Shown here: positions 53,389-64,000 of the stretch, piece after piece
How the letters are laid out: every line of letters starts with the position of its first letter
Numbering within the stretch: position 1 is the first letter of the stretch
From: Calamus simplicifolius
Taxonomy: Eukaryota; Streptophyta; Magnoliopsida; Arecales; Arecaceae
Length of the DNA: 64,000 nt
Assembly: GCA_900491605.1 (NCBI GenBank)
Contig: UESW01005084.1
Location: forward strand, 147,335-211,334
Reading direction: 5' to 3'
Translations under genes and position numbers: made by a program
Notes under the pieces: generated by a model
Database searches by the model: none
What the model saw: only the letters and a program-made list of their open reading frames with translations
What the model was told of the DNA's origin: nothing

Positions 53389-54515
53389 TGTTGGGGGCAG
53401 ATTATGACTATATAATTGATAAGACTGAGTCTAGAGTTATACTCTATATCCTTAAGATAATTTCGTCTCGCAACGGTGCTTACGGTCTGTATGACGATTA
53501 TCTTCCAGGATACAACAGTCTTTCTTTGATGAAAGCAACACTATAATTCACCAAAAATATCGAACCAAGAATGCGTCTCTCTTTTTAATGCACTATAGCT
53601 ATACTTTCCTAAGGAGAGTATGAAAACAAATTGGATTGATTGGACTCAATTCGGAATGAATGAAATGCAATGGTATACGGTCCTATTTATAGCCTTTAGT
53701 GCCCTTTGAAAGCAACCCTACGGATTTAATTTAAATTGAATTACTTTGATCGGATTTGATCAAAGATGTGAGGGTAAGGGCTTATCACCCTTGATATGCC
53801 CAGTCATCTTCGTGATCTTCAGATCATGCGATCCGATAAGCCTTTCCATAATCTAAAAGGTCGTTTCTCTAATCAGATAAGCCATTTTTACGATCAGATA
53901 AGTCATGGCACAGCTTTGATATGCCTTTTCACGATCGAAATATTGACTTATCACAACGGCCTGATCGGAGCGATTCCTTATCTCGGATGGGCGCATATCA
54001 CCAACGGTCAAGTTGATCGATCAGCCGATGGGTGTGAGCCGTTGGATCAACACTGCTATAATCGCGATCATGATTTGATCACCGCATCTTGACCCTTCAT
54101 CCGATCGATCAATGATCAGTTTGATCCTGATCCAATGATCAACGGTCAATTGATCTCAGCCCCTTATCTTAATACGATCAGTCTCCACCATCGGATCCTC
54201 ATGATCAAGAAAAAATTTAAAGCCCCTCAAGCTCCTCGTGACGTGCAAAGCACAAAGTGCAAAGTGCACCTACAAAGCACTCATTGCGCCCTTCGCACAT
54301 GCGCATGCAAGCATCACCCTCAAGCTCTCCACTTATGGTGAGCCTAAGGAACTTAAGCTTAAGGAAGAGGTTTTCATATAAGTAAACCTTCATTTCTTGA
54401 TTTTTTCGATATGGGACTAAATGTCCTTACAATTTCTCATTCACACATAAAGAGGAGGTAATGGACTTTCAAGGCCCATTAGGGTATTCAAGGCCTTTTG
54501 GCCCATTACCCAACA
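53389..54515 (-). repeat. Copia element 3, 3' LTR (1,127 bp)
   Basis: Very rich in GATC words (CGATCAGATAAGCC, TTGATCGATCAGCCG, GATCAACGGTCAATTGATC). Ends in GGCCCATTACCCAACA. Confidence 0.95.
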
Positions 54516-55429
54516 ATCCTCCACATGAATAAAAATTAAACTTAGATCAAAGATCAGCAAAGGCAAACCCCCACATAAAAGGATTTTAATACAAATAAAT
54601 ATGCAGACACTAAAAAGAGTATAATGGGATGAAGTTGTATCGGGATAGGTAGCTTGTGGCTTTGAACCTTTCTTAGTGAGTTGTTATCGAGTTTACTTGC
54701 TAAAAAGTGAACATGATGTCTTGAACTTTTCAGCGTTTTGTGTAAACCAAAACAATAACAATCACGCAACTTTTTTCCAAGCATTCTTTTGGTTCTCAGG
54801 TTGTGTTCATTTTGGCCCCGAACATCTCCTAGTTTCATGAGTGCTTCAGAGAATTAAACCTTAAAATTCTCATAGAATTGTCCTAGTTCATACTCACATA
54901 GGTGATTTTTATTAAGAGTATCCTGCTATACCCCACATGAATATATGTCATAAGAATCATTAAAAGCAATGCTTATCCTAGTACCTTTAGCAGGTAGCAC
55001 CAATTATCATAGAAATGAGTAGGATTGGACATCCTTAGTGCTATGCAAGTCTCTTCATAATTTAGTTGTCCATTTTGAACCTAGATCTTGGGATCTCCAG
55101 TCAGCTAGGTTGGGTATCCATTATGAATATTTTTCAGTTATAGGTTTTAAACCAATTCTCCTCGATAATAGTTTACTTGATCTATTGGTAATCCCTTTGT
55201 TAATAAATCCGCTAGGTTTTTCTTTGACTGAATATAGTCAATAGAAATTACATTAATTTCAAGTAACTGCTTAATGGTATTATGTCTACGATGTATATGT
55301 CTAGACATACCATTATACACTTATTCTGTGCTCTGCAAATTGCCGATTGACTATCACAATGTATGCATATTGCAGACACAGGCTTTGGCCAACATGGAAT
55401 ATCTTCTAAAAGGTTTTGAAGCCATTATG
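54516..55429 (-). other. Copia element 3 region between RNase H and the 3' LTR
   Basis: About 900 bp, mostly untranslated, starting with the polypurine tract (ATCCTCCACATG on the plus strand). 55150-55429 is the decayed end of RNase H: its reverse strand matches the usual closing blocks of copia pol. No extra gene. Confidence 0.5.
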
Positions 55430-56643
55430 CTTCTTCAGTAGCCTTTTCTAAAGCAATAAACTCAGATTTCATAGTGGACCGAGCTATACATATTTACTTA
55501 AAAGATTTCCATGACACAACACCTCCTCCTAAGGTGAATACATATCCACTTGTGGATTTTGTATCTTCTGTGTTAGATGTCCAATTTGCATCACTGTATC
55601 CTTCTAGTATAGCTAGATTCTTGAATAATGTAATCCATAACTTAGGGTATATCGCAGATATCTTAATATCCTTAATAGAGCTGTCCAATGATTTGGACCT
55701 GGATTACTAGTGAATCTGCTCAACTTATTGACAACATATGCTATGTCAGGACGAGTGCAATTCATGACATACATTAAACTGTCAATTATACGTGAATATT
55801 CCAACTGAGATATGGGTTCTCCAGTATACTTGCCAAATATAGATTAACATCTACAGGTGTTTTTACCAGGCTAGTATCATACTTTTTAAACTTATTTAAT
55901 ATTTTCTCAATATAATGAGATTGAGATAATATTATTTCTTCAGATGTTCTAGTGATTCGAATCCCTAGTATAACATCTGCAACACTCATATTTTTCATGT
56001 CAAAATGTTTGATTAGCATTTTTTTGTCTGTTTAATCATTCAGTATTACTACCAGTGATTAATAGGTCATCTACAAATAGGCAGATTATCACATACCCTT
56101 CAGGAAGGGTTTTGCCATATATACATTTGTCACATTCATTTATTTGAATCCATTTGATAACATGACATTATCAAATTTTATATGCCATTGTTTATGTGCT
56201 TGTTTTAATCTATATAAGGATTTAACAAGTCTACACACCTTCTCTTCTTGTCCAAGAACAATAAATCCCTCAGGCTATTCCATGTATATTTCTTCATCTA
56301 ATTCACCATTTAGAAAAGCAGTTTTAACATCCATTTGATGAATTTCAAGATTGTTAATGGCTGCAAAAGCGATTAACATTCTTATAAATGTTATTCTACT
56401 TACTGGTAAATAGGTATCAAAGAAATATATACCTTCTTTTTGTTTGAAACCCTTAGCCACTAATCTGGCTTTAGACTTATCAATTGATCCATCAGTCTTT
56501 AGATTTTTCTTGAAAATCCATTTGCATCCTAGAGGTTTCATACCAGATGGTAAGTCTACCAACTCCCAGGTATGATTGTGCATGATGGACTCAATTTCAT
56601 TATTAACAGTTTCTTTCCAAAAGGATGCTTCTGGATTAGACAT
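55430..56643 (-). pseudogene. Copia element 3 reverse transcriptase-RNase H, degenerate
   Basis: From right to left: SFWKETVNNEIESIMHNHTW, SGMKPLGCKWIFKKNLKTDG, SKARLVAKGFKQKEGIYFFD, HQMDVKTAFLNGELDEEIYM. After shifts come FDMKNMSVADVILGIRITRT, SQSHYIEKILNKFKKYDTSL, YVMNCTRPDIAYVVNKLSRF, then RNase H with EGYSDANWTSNTEDTKSTSG. The polymerase box falls in the broken interval near 56060, where the plus strand has AGGTCATCTAC. Many stops; no enzyme. Confidence 0.85.
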
Positions 56644-56658
56644 TTCCTCTTTGAATGT

Positions 56659-58100
56659 CTAAGGTCCATTTTGTAACATATAAGTTACATAATCAGGACC
56701 AAAGGACTTTGTAACTTTTGGTCTCTTACTGCATCTGGGTTCATCTTTAGGATATTTTTTCTGATGCTTACTACTAGCAGTATTATCATAAGTTCTTTTA
56801 TTTAAACTTATTTCTAATTTTTCTTTGCTTGAAAATATATTTTCAAAGAATGATGCATTCCTTGATTCCATGATTATATTTTTCTGTATATCAAATATAT
56901 CTGTTTTGTACACAAGAAAGCGATATGCACTACTATTATGTGCATAACCGATAAATATACAATCAACAGTTTTAGGTTCTATTTTGACCTTTTTGGGGTT
57001 CAAAATAGCTACTTTAGCTAGATACACCCACACTCGTAAGTAATTGTAAGAAGGCTTCTTTCCTTTCTATAACTCATATAGAGTAGCATCCTTCTTCTTA
57101 AGAGGTATCTTGTTAAGAATATGATTTGCTGAGAGATTTGCTTCTTCCCATAAATTTGTGATGTACCAGAATTTATTAACATAGCATTCATCATTTCTTT
57201 TAATGTTCAATTTTTGTGTTCCATAATTTCATTAGATTGAGGTGAATAAGGAGCCATAGTTTGATGAATAATGCCATGTTCTTGATAGAATTCATTAAAA
57301 GGTACATCGTATTCTCCATCTCTATCACTTCTATAGCCTAAATCTTTTTACCAAGTTGATTTTCAACTTCATTCTTATAACATTTAAACATTTCTAAAGC
57401 CTCATCTTTAGACTTAGTAGATACACATAGCAGTATCTAGTTGAATCATTAATAAATGTTATAAAATACTTTTTACCTCCTTGAGTTTGAACTAACTTTA
57501 AATCACATAGATTACTGTGAATTAAGTCAAAAGGTTCAGTATTTCTTTCTACTGATGGAAATGATGTTTTGCTAACTTAGCTTCAACATACACTTCACAC
57601 TTGTAATGTGGATCGATTTCATGATTAGGTAATAATTCTAATTTTATTAATTTTTGTAATGAATTAAAATTCACATATCATAATCTATCATGCCATAAAC
57701 AAGAAGAGTCAACCATATAAGCAGAAGAAGAAGCTTTATTCATTTCAAGGTTTCTGTGTATAGTCATTACATTTACCTTGAATAGTCAATTATTCAAGTA
57801 ACCCATTTCAATAAATATCCTCCTTTTAGTGAGTATAAATTTATCACACTCAAAAATCATCCTAAAGCCATATTTGCTTAGGAGGGAGCCTGATATAAGA
57901 TTCTTCCGGATGTCATGGATATGTAGCACATCGTTTAGTAGAAGCTCCTTACCAGATGTCATCTTTAAAATAATGCGGCCAAGTCTTTCCATCTTGGATG
58001 TAGTGGAGTTATCCATGACCAGATTTCTACCATTGATAGGAGTATATGATGAGAACATACTCTTATCAGAGCAAACATGTATGGTAGCTCCAGTGTCTAT
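56659..58100 (-). pseudogene. Copia element 3 protease and integrase, degenerate
   Basis: The protease tail reads MFSSYTPINGRNLVMDNSTT, ELLLNDVLHIHDIRKNLISG and SLLSKYGFRMIFECDKFIL (57786-58058), preceded by DTGATIHVCSDKS, which holds the active-site DTG. The integrase core (57700-57040) is shifted, but the plus strand shows its mirrored blocks. The post-integrase linker is intact for over 100 codons: KVEPKTVDCIFIGYAHNSSA-like, then NIIMESRNASFFENIF and SKRPKVTKSFGPDYVTYML. Non-functional. Confidence 0.8.
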
Positions 58101-58229
58101 GTATCACTCATTAGCTTTGTCAACCATGTTTGCTTCAAACACAACAGCTGACAGTATCATCTCGGATACTTCTTGGAATAGGGTTTCAGTAATGTTGACC
58201 TCTTTCTTTTCTTTATCTTTGAAATGATA

Positions 58230-59009
58230 GTCTTTGGATTTGTGTCATTGCTTTCCACAAACAAAGCACTTTCCCTTGAACTTATATTTCTTTGGATTGC
58301 CCTTCTTATGTTTAAAGCCTTCGCCTAGAAACTTGTGTTTCTTCTTCCCTTCTATGAGGTTGGCCTTAGGCTTAGCAGGTTATCCTTATGTCTTCTTGTC
58401 TTGGCTTTTATTGTCTTTCTCGATCCTCAGACGGACAATTAGATCTTCAAGTCCCATCTCCTTCGGCTTATGCTTTAGGTAGTTCTTGAAGTCCTTCCAT
58501 AATGGTGGTAGCTTCTCTAATGGTAGCTACCTGAAATGACTCACTGAGAGACATTCTCTTTGCATGTATCTCATGAAGGATGATCTAGAGCTCTTGGACT
58601 TGCTCCATAACAGTTTTGTGGTCGATCATTTTGTAGTCTAAGAACCTTCCAACCACAAACTTCTTATATCCTGTATCCTCTGTCTTGTACTTTTTATCCA
58701 GGGATGCTCATAACTCTTTGGCAGTAGAAATGCTGCTATACACATTGTACATGGTATTATCCAGACCATGTAGGTGTAGTTCTTGCAAAGGAAGTCTAAA
58801 TGCTTCCATGCCTCCACCACAGCAATCACTTGTTTGTTGGTCTCTCCTTCTTTCAGAACTGGTGGATCTTCATTTAGTACTCTGATCAAATTCAGAGTTG
58901 TAAGGTAGAACGACATCTTCTGTTGCCACCTCTTGAAGTCTATGCCGGAGAACTTCTCCGATCTATCGGCTTGAACGGATGTCATCATTGTAGCCATCTG
59001 CAGCAGCAC
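58230..59009 (-). pseudogene. Copia element 3 gag
   Basis: Opens at 59009 with MLLQMATMMTSVQADRSEKF, then SGIDFKRWQQKMSFYLTTLN and RVLNEDPPVLKEGE, a classic plant copia gag start. It shifts after SLWLEGS. The zinc knuckle near 58240-58270 reads CFVCGKQ, a stop, HKSKDY, so its last Cys has become Tyr and the glycine region is lost. A Lys-rich linker (58300-58400) lies between the two blocks. The ATG is only about 30 bp from the LTR edge, an unusually short leader. Confidence 0.8.
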
Positions 59010-59039
59010 TTCCGTGATAGCACGAAATTATCTTAAGAT

Positions 59040-60243
59040 TGTTGGGGCAGATTGTGGCTACTTAATTAATAAGACTGAGTCTAGAGTTACACTCTATATT
59101 CTTAAGATAATTTTGTCCCGCAACGGTGCTTACGGTCTGTATGACGATTGTCTCCCAAGATACAACCGTCTTCTTTTAATGAAAGCAGTACTATAATTCA
59201 TCAAAAATATCGAATCAAGAATGTGTCTCTCTTTTTAATGCACTATAGCTATATTTCCCTAAGGAGAGTATGCAAATGCTTAAGAGAGGAAAGGAAACGT
59301 ATTGGATTGATTGGACTCAATTTGAAATGAATGAAATGCAATGGTATATGGTCCTATTATACCCTTTAGGTGTCCTTTGAAAGCAACCATATGGATTTAA
59401 TTTAAATTGAATTACTTTGATCGGATTTGATCAAAGGATGTGAGGGTAAGGGCTTATCACCCTTGATATGCCCAGTCGTCTTGTGATATTTAGATCAGGC
59501 AATCCGATAAGCCTTTCCATAATCTAAAAGGTTGTTTCTTCGATCAGATAAGCCATGGCACAGCTTTGATATACTTTTTTCACGATCGAAACGTTGACTT
59601 ATCACAATGGCCTGATCAAAGCGATGCCTTATCTCAGATGGGCGCCTATCACCAATGGCCAACTATTGATCAGTCAGCCGATGGATATGTGCCGTTGGAT
59701 GTGAGCCGTTGGATCGACATTGCCATGATCGCAATTGTGATTTGATCACTGCATCTTGACCCTTCATCCGATCGATCAACGATCAGTCTGATCCTAATCC
59801 AATTATCAACGGTTAATTGATCTCAGCCCCTTATTTTAATCTAATCAGTCTTCACCGTCGGATCCTCATGATCAAGGAAAAATTTTATCAGATGATCAAC
59901 AATCAATTGATCTCAGCCCCTTATCTTAATCCGATCAGTCTCCACCGTCAGATCCTCATGATCAAGAAAAAATTTAAAGCCCCTCAAGCTTCTTGCGACC
60001 GCACATGCAAAGTGCTCATTGCACCCTTCGCACACGTGCATGCGCAGGGGTGATGCGTACTCAAGCTCTCAACTTATGGTAAGCCTAAGGAACTTAAGCT
60101 TCTATATAAGTGAACCTTCCTTTCTTAATTTTTTCGATATGGGACTAAATGTCCTCACAATTTCTCATTCACACACAAGGAGGAGGTAATGAGCTTTCAA
60201 GGCCCATTAGAGTATTTAAGGCCTTTTGGCCCATTACCCAACA
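59040..60243 (-). repeat. Copia element 3, 5' LTR (1,204 bp)
   Basis: Partner of 53389-54515. It is longer mainly because a ~75-bp segment (ATCAACxxTxAATTGATCTC...) is present twice, from about 59804 and 59896, and because GTGCCGTTGGAT is doubled near 59690. Confidence 0.95.
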
Positions 60244-61301
60244 TATGGACCGTAAGCTAGATTTGTTCTAATATCATTTGTAACGACTTAGGACTTTGCT
60301 TAAAAAACCTAACAAAAAAGATGTTATTTCGTTTCCTTCGTCCTGTTTAAATCTTTAAGATTTACCTAGTACATAATTAAAGTAGGATTAAAACACTTAT
60401 CAACAGTAAGAGCTCTCACATTAATGTAATCTAAAAATCGAGAAAGGGTTTACAACTCTCCCTAAGGTCTATGCATACCCATGAGAAGTTCACCTTGCAT
60501 AAGCAATTAAGAAGCTTCTAAAATAATATCCTCAAATAACTAACTCCCTTGCATTCTCTAATTGTTAAAATAAATGTTTGAGTGTTTCTTTGACGCTTCT
60601 ATTATTTTTTATGTTCCTCTCCCAGTTAGGCCTTCCTGCCATATAATCTTTAATATGTAGTTAGAATGTCTAGCTATACATGGAGAGTAGACTTGCTTTC
60701 TATAATGTTTAATTTCCATGAAGAACTAAAGATCGCCATTTCATTGTCTTGAGAATCCTTGAAGTCCCTCTTTGGCACAAACAATCAATTCTTGTGTCAC
60801 GTTGTGGGAGAGAATTTGGCATAATTGCTGATGTTCGATTGTTAAGTTGCCATGCTAGAATTAATGGACCCAAGAAACCTCGGCGCTTTATAACATGTAA
60901 CGAAGCTTGTTGGGCTTCGGCTAGATTAGAAAATTGAGAGTGCGTTTGTGATCACGGAAATATCTTTATGCATCGTCTTTAATGTACAAATATGCGTATT
61001 GAACGTGTGCATTGATCATGTGCCTATGTGAGTGCGCATGCTATGGCCCATTGGGCCACAGTGTATCCTATATATATATATATGTGCTTATGGTGCACGG
61101 TCAATGCATGCCTTTATGCACTGAAGGCAATGCATAAAGATTTTTTCTTACCATCATATGTTATTTAAAAGAATTTTTCCTTTATATTAAGAATAGAAAA
61201 AAAAAATCAAAAGAGAAGGCTACAAGGAGGATAAATAAGGACGTCCATGGAAATCGGAATACCGAAAACCCTACCATTAGTTTCGGCCATTAGATGGCAC
61301 T
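60244..61301. other. Intergenic region upstream of the NOI-like gene
   Basis: No clear gene. A 62-codon plus-strand frame (60749-60937) has no known family. TATATATATATATATG lies at 61070-61085. GGCCCATTGGGCC (61035-61048) is a palindrome holding TGGGCC/GGCCCA site II-type promoter words about 320 bp before the start codon. Confidence 0.4.
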
Positions 61302-61310
61302 TATAAATAA
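61302..61310 (+). promoter_or_regulatory. TATA box of the NOI-like gene
   Basis: TATAAATAA about 53 bp before the ATG at 61363, followed by a C/T-rich short leader (CCACGCCCTCCTCCTCC). It implies a very short 5' untranslated region. Confidence 0.6.
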
Positions 61311-61362
61311 AGGTTGGCCACACCGTACTCTAACGATCCCCACGCCCTCCTCCTCCGGAGCC

Positions 61363-63229
61363 ATGGAGGATCGCAAAGAGGTATTTCAAAAGTGGGAAGA
61401 CAGATTATCTTTTCACTTTATCATTGTTTTGATGTATTTGATTTCTATTAGTTAATTTAATCATTTTTAAGAGCATTGCAATTTAACAACTTAATTTTTT
61501 TTTCTTTTCTCTTGAAATATTTAGAAGCGAACGTTCTTTTCTATAATTCTATCAAGAGTTTGCTTCCCATCAATTATAACGAAAGAAGCCTTTTTCCTGT
61601 CAAAGAAATAAATAAATAAATTTTTCTTTTTCTTTTTCTTCTCTCTCACCCTGCCAGAGTTCATTATTGCTTACTTACATGACGCTCATTAAAATCAGGA
61701 GTGAGAGATTTTTTTTTTTTCTGTTTATTTTGCCATGTCTAATCTTCCGGCACTTCTCAATTTGCATAAATTTCATTTAGGTTATGTTGGGACATGATAT
61801 TTTAAAAAATTCTTAAAATCTTGAAATACAAATGCAACATTTCCAAATTTTAGCATTTCACAAATTCAATTGCTCTTGAAAATAAAATTTTGTCTAGAAA
61901 TTGTAAAGCTTTTATGAATATTATTTTGTAATATTATATAAATTCATATAATTTTGCATGAATATTTTAATATTGTATGCAAATATTGAATATTTATGCA
62001 ATAAGTAATTTTAATAATACTCATCAATATTTATATTAATATATTATACATATTAACAATATATATGAAATATATAGTACTATATTTATCAAATATTTAT
62101 ATTTATTGTTTTTATTAAAAATGTTTGTTTAATAATTAAATTTATATTTTATTATAAATATTTATTATAATATTTATATGCATAAATTATAAATTAAATA
62201 TGAATTTAATTATGTGAATATGTTAAATTAATAATATTTATATTAGCGTATATTATTAATAATTAAATATACATTAATATATTATTATTTTTATAATGTT
62301 ATTTTATTTTTGTAATAATTATTAATTGATTAATTAATGATATTTATATAGTATTAATAATTATTAATATCTATGTAAATAATAATAAAATAAATATTAA
62401 TGCAATACATATTTAATAAATAAATATAATAATGTATAAACAAATTAAATAAAAAAAAATTTAAAATTATTTAAAATACTTATTACATGTAAAATAAAAT
62501 AAATATCTATATACATAAAATTCTTGTAATATTTATGTAAAATTGTATTATGTAAACAAAATTAAATATCTTAACTACTTTCAAGTTGATTTTTAAGAAA
62601 ATTTGTAAATGATACTTTTGAGTGGTGAAATTTATAAATTTGAAGGATTATAAATTTTATAGAATTTTAGAAATTCTTTCTTGAGACTAATCAAACAAGA
62701 AATTATAGTTTTAAAATTCTAAAATCCTCACTTCAAATAAAATTTTCCTGAAAATTCTTTATCCCAACACACCTTTAAAGATTTTGGTCATGCTAATATT
62801 TTTGCTACCGTTCCAATTTTATTGAATGTCTATGATGATATAATTCACATTGCTCCAACTTTGCTGAATGCCTATGAAGCGGTCACAATGTCTTGCTATT
62901 GCGATCCTTAAAATTTATTGCGCACTCAGCCTAAAATTTTGTTTAAAATCTTGCTTGTCAATTAGTCCTATATTAGTATATAAATCTTTTTTTTTTTTTT
63001 TCATTTTTTTCTTGCTGCTCTCCAGAAGAATGGCTGGAAGTCTGTCCCTAAGTTTGGGGGATGGGATCAAGGGAGTGGGGGCGCGGTTAGCTACTCCATG
63101 GTCTTTTCGCAAGCTCGTGCCAATAGGAAGCAGAACAAGAAACAGTTAAAACAAGCTAGCTTTGGATATGAAGAGGAGCTCATGTCATACCAACGTTATC
63201 AACGTTACGAAGAGGATGACTCTGTGATG
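61363..63229 (+). CDS. NOI/RIN4-domain protein gene, exons 1 and 2 (3' exon not seen)
   Basis: Exon 1 (61363-61380) encodes MEDRKE in good context (GCCATGG), with donor GTATTT. Exon 2 (63026-63229), after TTGCTGCTCTCCAG, encodes KNGWKSVPKFGGWDQGSGG, AVSYSMVFSQARANRKQNKK, QASFGYEEELMSYQRYQRYE and EDDSVM, with a possible donor GTAGAT at 63230. Both exons keep phase 0. The PxFGxWD and YxxxFxxAR blocks define the NOI (nitrate-induced)/RIN4-like family: small plant proteins, many membrane-attached by C-terminal cysteine acylation and acting in immune signalling or exocytosis. The usual last exon (a basic K/R stretch and a short cysteine-containing tail) was not found in the remaining 770 bp. It must lie beyond the window, past an LTR starting at 63840, or be lost. 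The sequence has no stop or shift, so the gene may be functional. Confidence 0.75.
61780..62773. mobile_element. MITE-like element in intron 1 of the NOI-like gene
   Basis: 994 bp, very AT-rich. The left end GGTTATGTTGGGACATGAT and the right end (reverse complement) GGTGTGTTGGGATAAAGAAT form an imperfect terminal inverted repeat. TTTA flanks both sides (61776-61779 and 62774-62777). The sequence near both ends is also roughly complementary (AAATTCTTAAAATC/GATTTTAGAATTT). No coding capacity. Superfamily uncertain: the ends resemble Tourist or hAT MITEs. Confidence 0.55.
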
Positions 63230-63839
63230 GTAGATCATTATTTTCTTCGTACTTTTATTCCTTTTTTTTTTTTTTTGATTCACTCGTTACCTTTCAAAGA
63301 ATTGCATCGGTAGTCAAGAATCACCTCATATGACCATTTAAAAAACATAATTAACAACATAAATTTTTGGAATGGACACATAAGCAGATTTGTAACAACC
63401 AGGAATCCCGAACCCGTTTCATAACATGAAAGCAAAACGGACACAGTTCACACCAACTTGGATCACATACCTAAAAAGGATCTAATTGGTACTTGTCAAT
63501 CTTACTTAACTAGTTATAAATCATTCAATCCTTTCTTAATTATCTGATATGGATATTGGAAGGGGCATCACATCCTCGTCGCCAGAGGCGACATGAGGCA
63601 CATTGCATCTACCAGATAGGCAGGACTCTGGAGTGACCCCTGCAGGCTCAAAAGGTAGCTCCCATCATATCACTTTGTCCTATATGGCACCCCAAGCTAA
63701 AGAAGTGGCTCCATCAATGTAGCACTTTATTCTGTATGGCAGTTAACTCCTATACTTTTGACTGGTGTGTTTTGATACATAATGTAACGACCGGCTCGTT
63801 ACAAGATCTATGGCTTTAATAAATCTAAGATTTTCTAAG
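63230..63839. other. Presumed intron 2 of the NOI-like gene
   Basis: No exon recognised. TGTAACAACCAGGAATCCCG (63391) and TGTAACGACCGGCTCGTTACA (63783-63803) resemble the starts of gypsy LTRs. The latter is also a perfect 8-bp hairpin with a 5-nt loop. They may be remnants of another element, but no ends were defined. Confidence 0.35.
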
Positions 63840-64000
63840 TGTTGCGGTCGATTTTCGTTCTCCGACTTGGAATGAAATCACGGCACATGCCAGGATCCGA
63901 GTGGTATTCTTTCATTCTTAGGAACCTGCAAAATAGTGTTCTTTAGCGGGGAATGAGATGGGCGACCCTGCCAAGGATCCTTTGATGCCCAAATCAGTGG
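63840..64000 (-). repeat. Start of a second Tat-type LTR, cut by the window end
   Basis: From TGTTGCGGTCG it follows the LTR at 2102 in order: TTCTCCGACTTGG, GGATCCGAGTGG, GGAACCTGCAAAATAGTG, CAAGGATCCTTTGATGCCCA, AATCAGTGG. Landmarks are conserved but the sequence is clearly diverged, so it is a related family or an older copy. By analogy the element would lie on the minus strand. Confidence 0.7.

Larger units (their letters stand above)
53389..60243 (-). mobile_element. Ty1/copia element 3 (6,855 bp), degenerate
   Basis: LTRs 53389-54515 (1,127 bp) and 59040-60243 (1,204 bp), both TGTTGGGG...CATTACCCAACA, flanked by a perfect duplication TATGG (53384-53388 and 60244-60248). On the minus strand the polypurine tract (CATGTGGAGGAT) adjoins the left LTR. 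The order gag, zinc knuckle, protease, integrase, RT, RNase H confirms copia and the minus orientation. It belongs to a different family from elements 1 and 2. A standard TGGTATCAGAGC primer site is not seen next to the right LTR. Confidence 0.95.

Noticed and set aside
60749..60937. 62-codon frame upstream of the NOI-like gene
   Set aside because: No recognised motif, no clear promoter or splice context.

Overview
This window is nuclear DNA of a flowering plant. It has GT-AG introns, plant-type LTR retrotransposons primed by plant tRNAs, CACTA transposons, plant mobile domain and YTH gene remnants, and degenerate CCCTAAA repeats. The style of the elements and of the NOI/RIN4-like gene suggests a non-grass monocot such as a palm, but that is inference. 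The window is almost entirely transposable elements. The only plausible intact host gene is the NOI/RIN4-like gene at 61.4-63.2 kb, and its last exon is not in the window.

Layout. 1-1055: tail of a CACTA element running in from the left. 2102-12922: a Ty3/gypsy element of Tat type on the minus strand, with LTRs of 974 and 913 bp. Its pol has lost the RT core, RNase H and integrase core. On the opposite strand, next to its 3' LTR, it carries a multi-exon passenger gene (3466-6345) with its own TATA box. Two arrays of short hairpin-like repeats follow (8351-9075). 13.0-18.3 kb: an unidentified minus-strand gene end, a pair of ~570-bp direct repeats, a plant mobile domain (MAIN-like) pseudogene and an array of palindromes. 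19797-20255: a Tourist-like MITE.

20.7-43.9 kb is a nest. An old plus-strand Ty1/copia element is split at about 22.7 kb by a CACTA-like element (22.7-31.67 kb) that carries fragments of a DUF3537 membrane protein gene and a Raf-like kinase gene. The kinase exon was in turn split by a second copia element (23995-31082, TSD TTTAG). Further along, the old copia received a 10,007-bp CACTA transposon (33521-43527, TSD CGG) with degenerate TNP2 and PTTA-type genes, a piece of 18S rDNA and about 500 bp of telomere-like repeats.

44.2-51.6 kb: an intronless YTH-domain pseudogene split by a third copia element (44526-51325, TSD GCTAA). This is the youngest-looking element here and keeps an open 901-codon integrase-RT-RNase H frame. 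53389-60243: a fourth, degenerate copia on the minus strand (TSD TATGG). 61363-63229: the NOI/RIN4-like gene, whose first intron holds a 994-bp MITE-like element. 63840-64000: the start of another Tat-type LTR, cut by the window end.

The elements do not form a pathway; they record successive insertions. Most coding remnants carry stop codons that look like C-to-T decay (Trp to stop, Arg to stop), as expected for methylated plant repeats. The two most unusual structures are the intron-bearing antisense gene inside the Tat element and the CACTA element loaded with rDNA and telomere-like sequence. All coordinates and similarities were read by eye. Family names rest on remembered motifs, not on searches.
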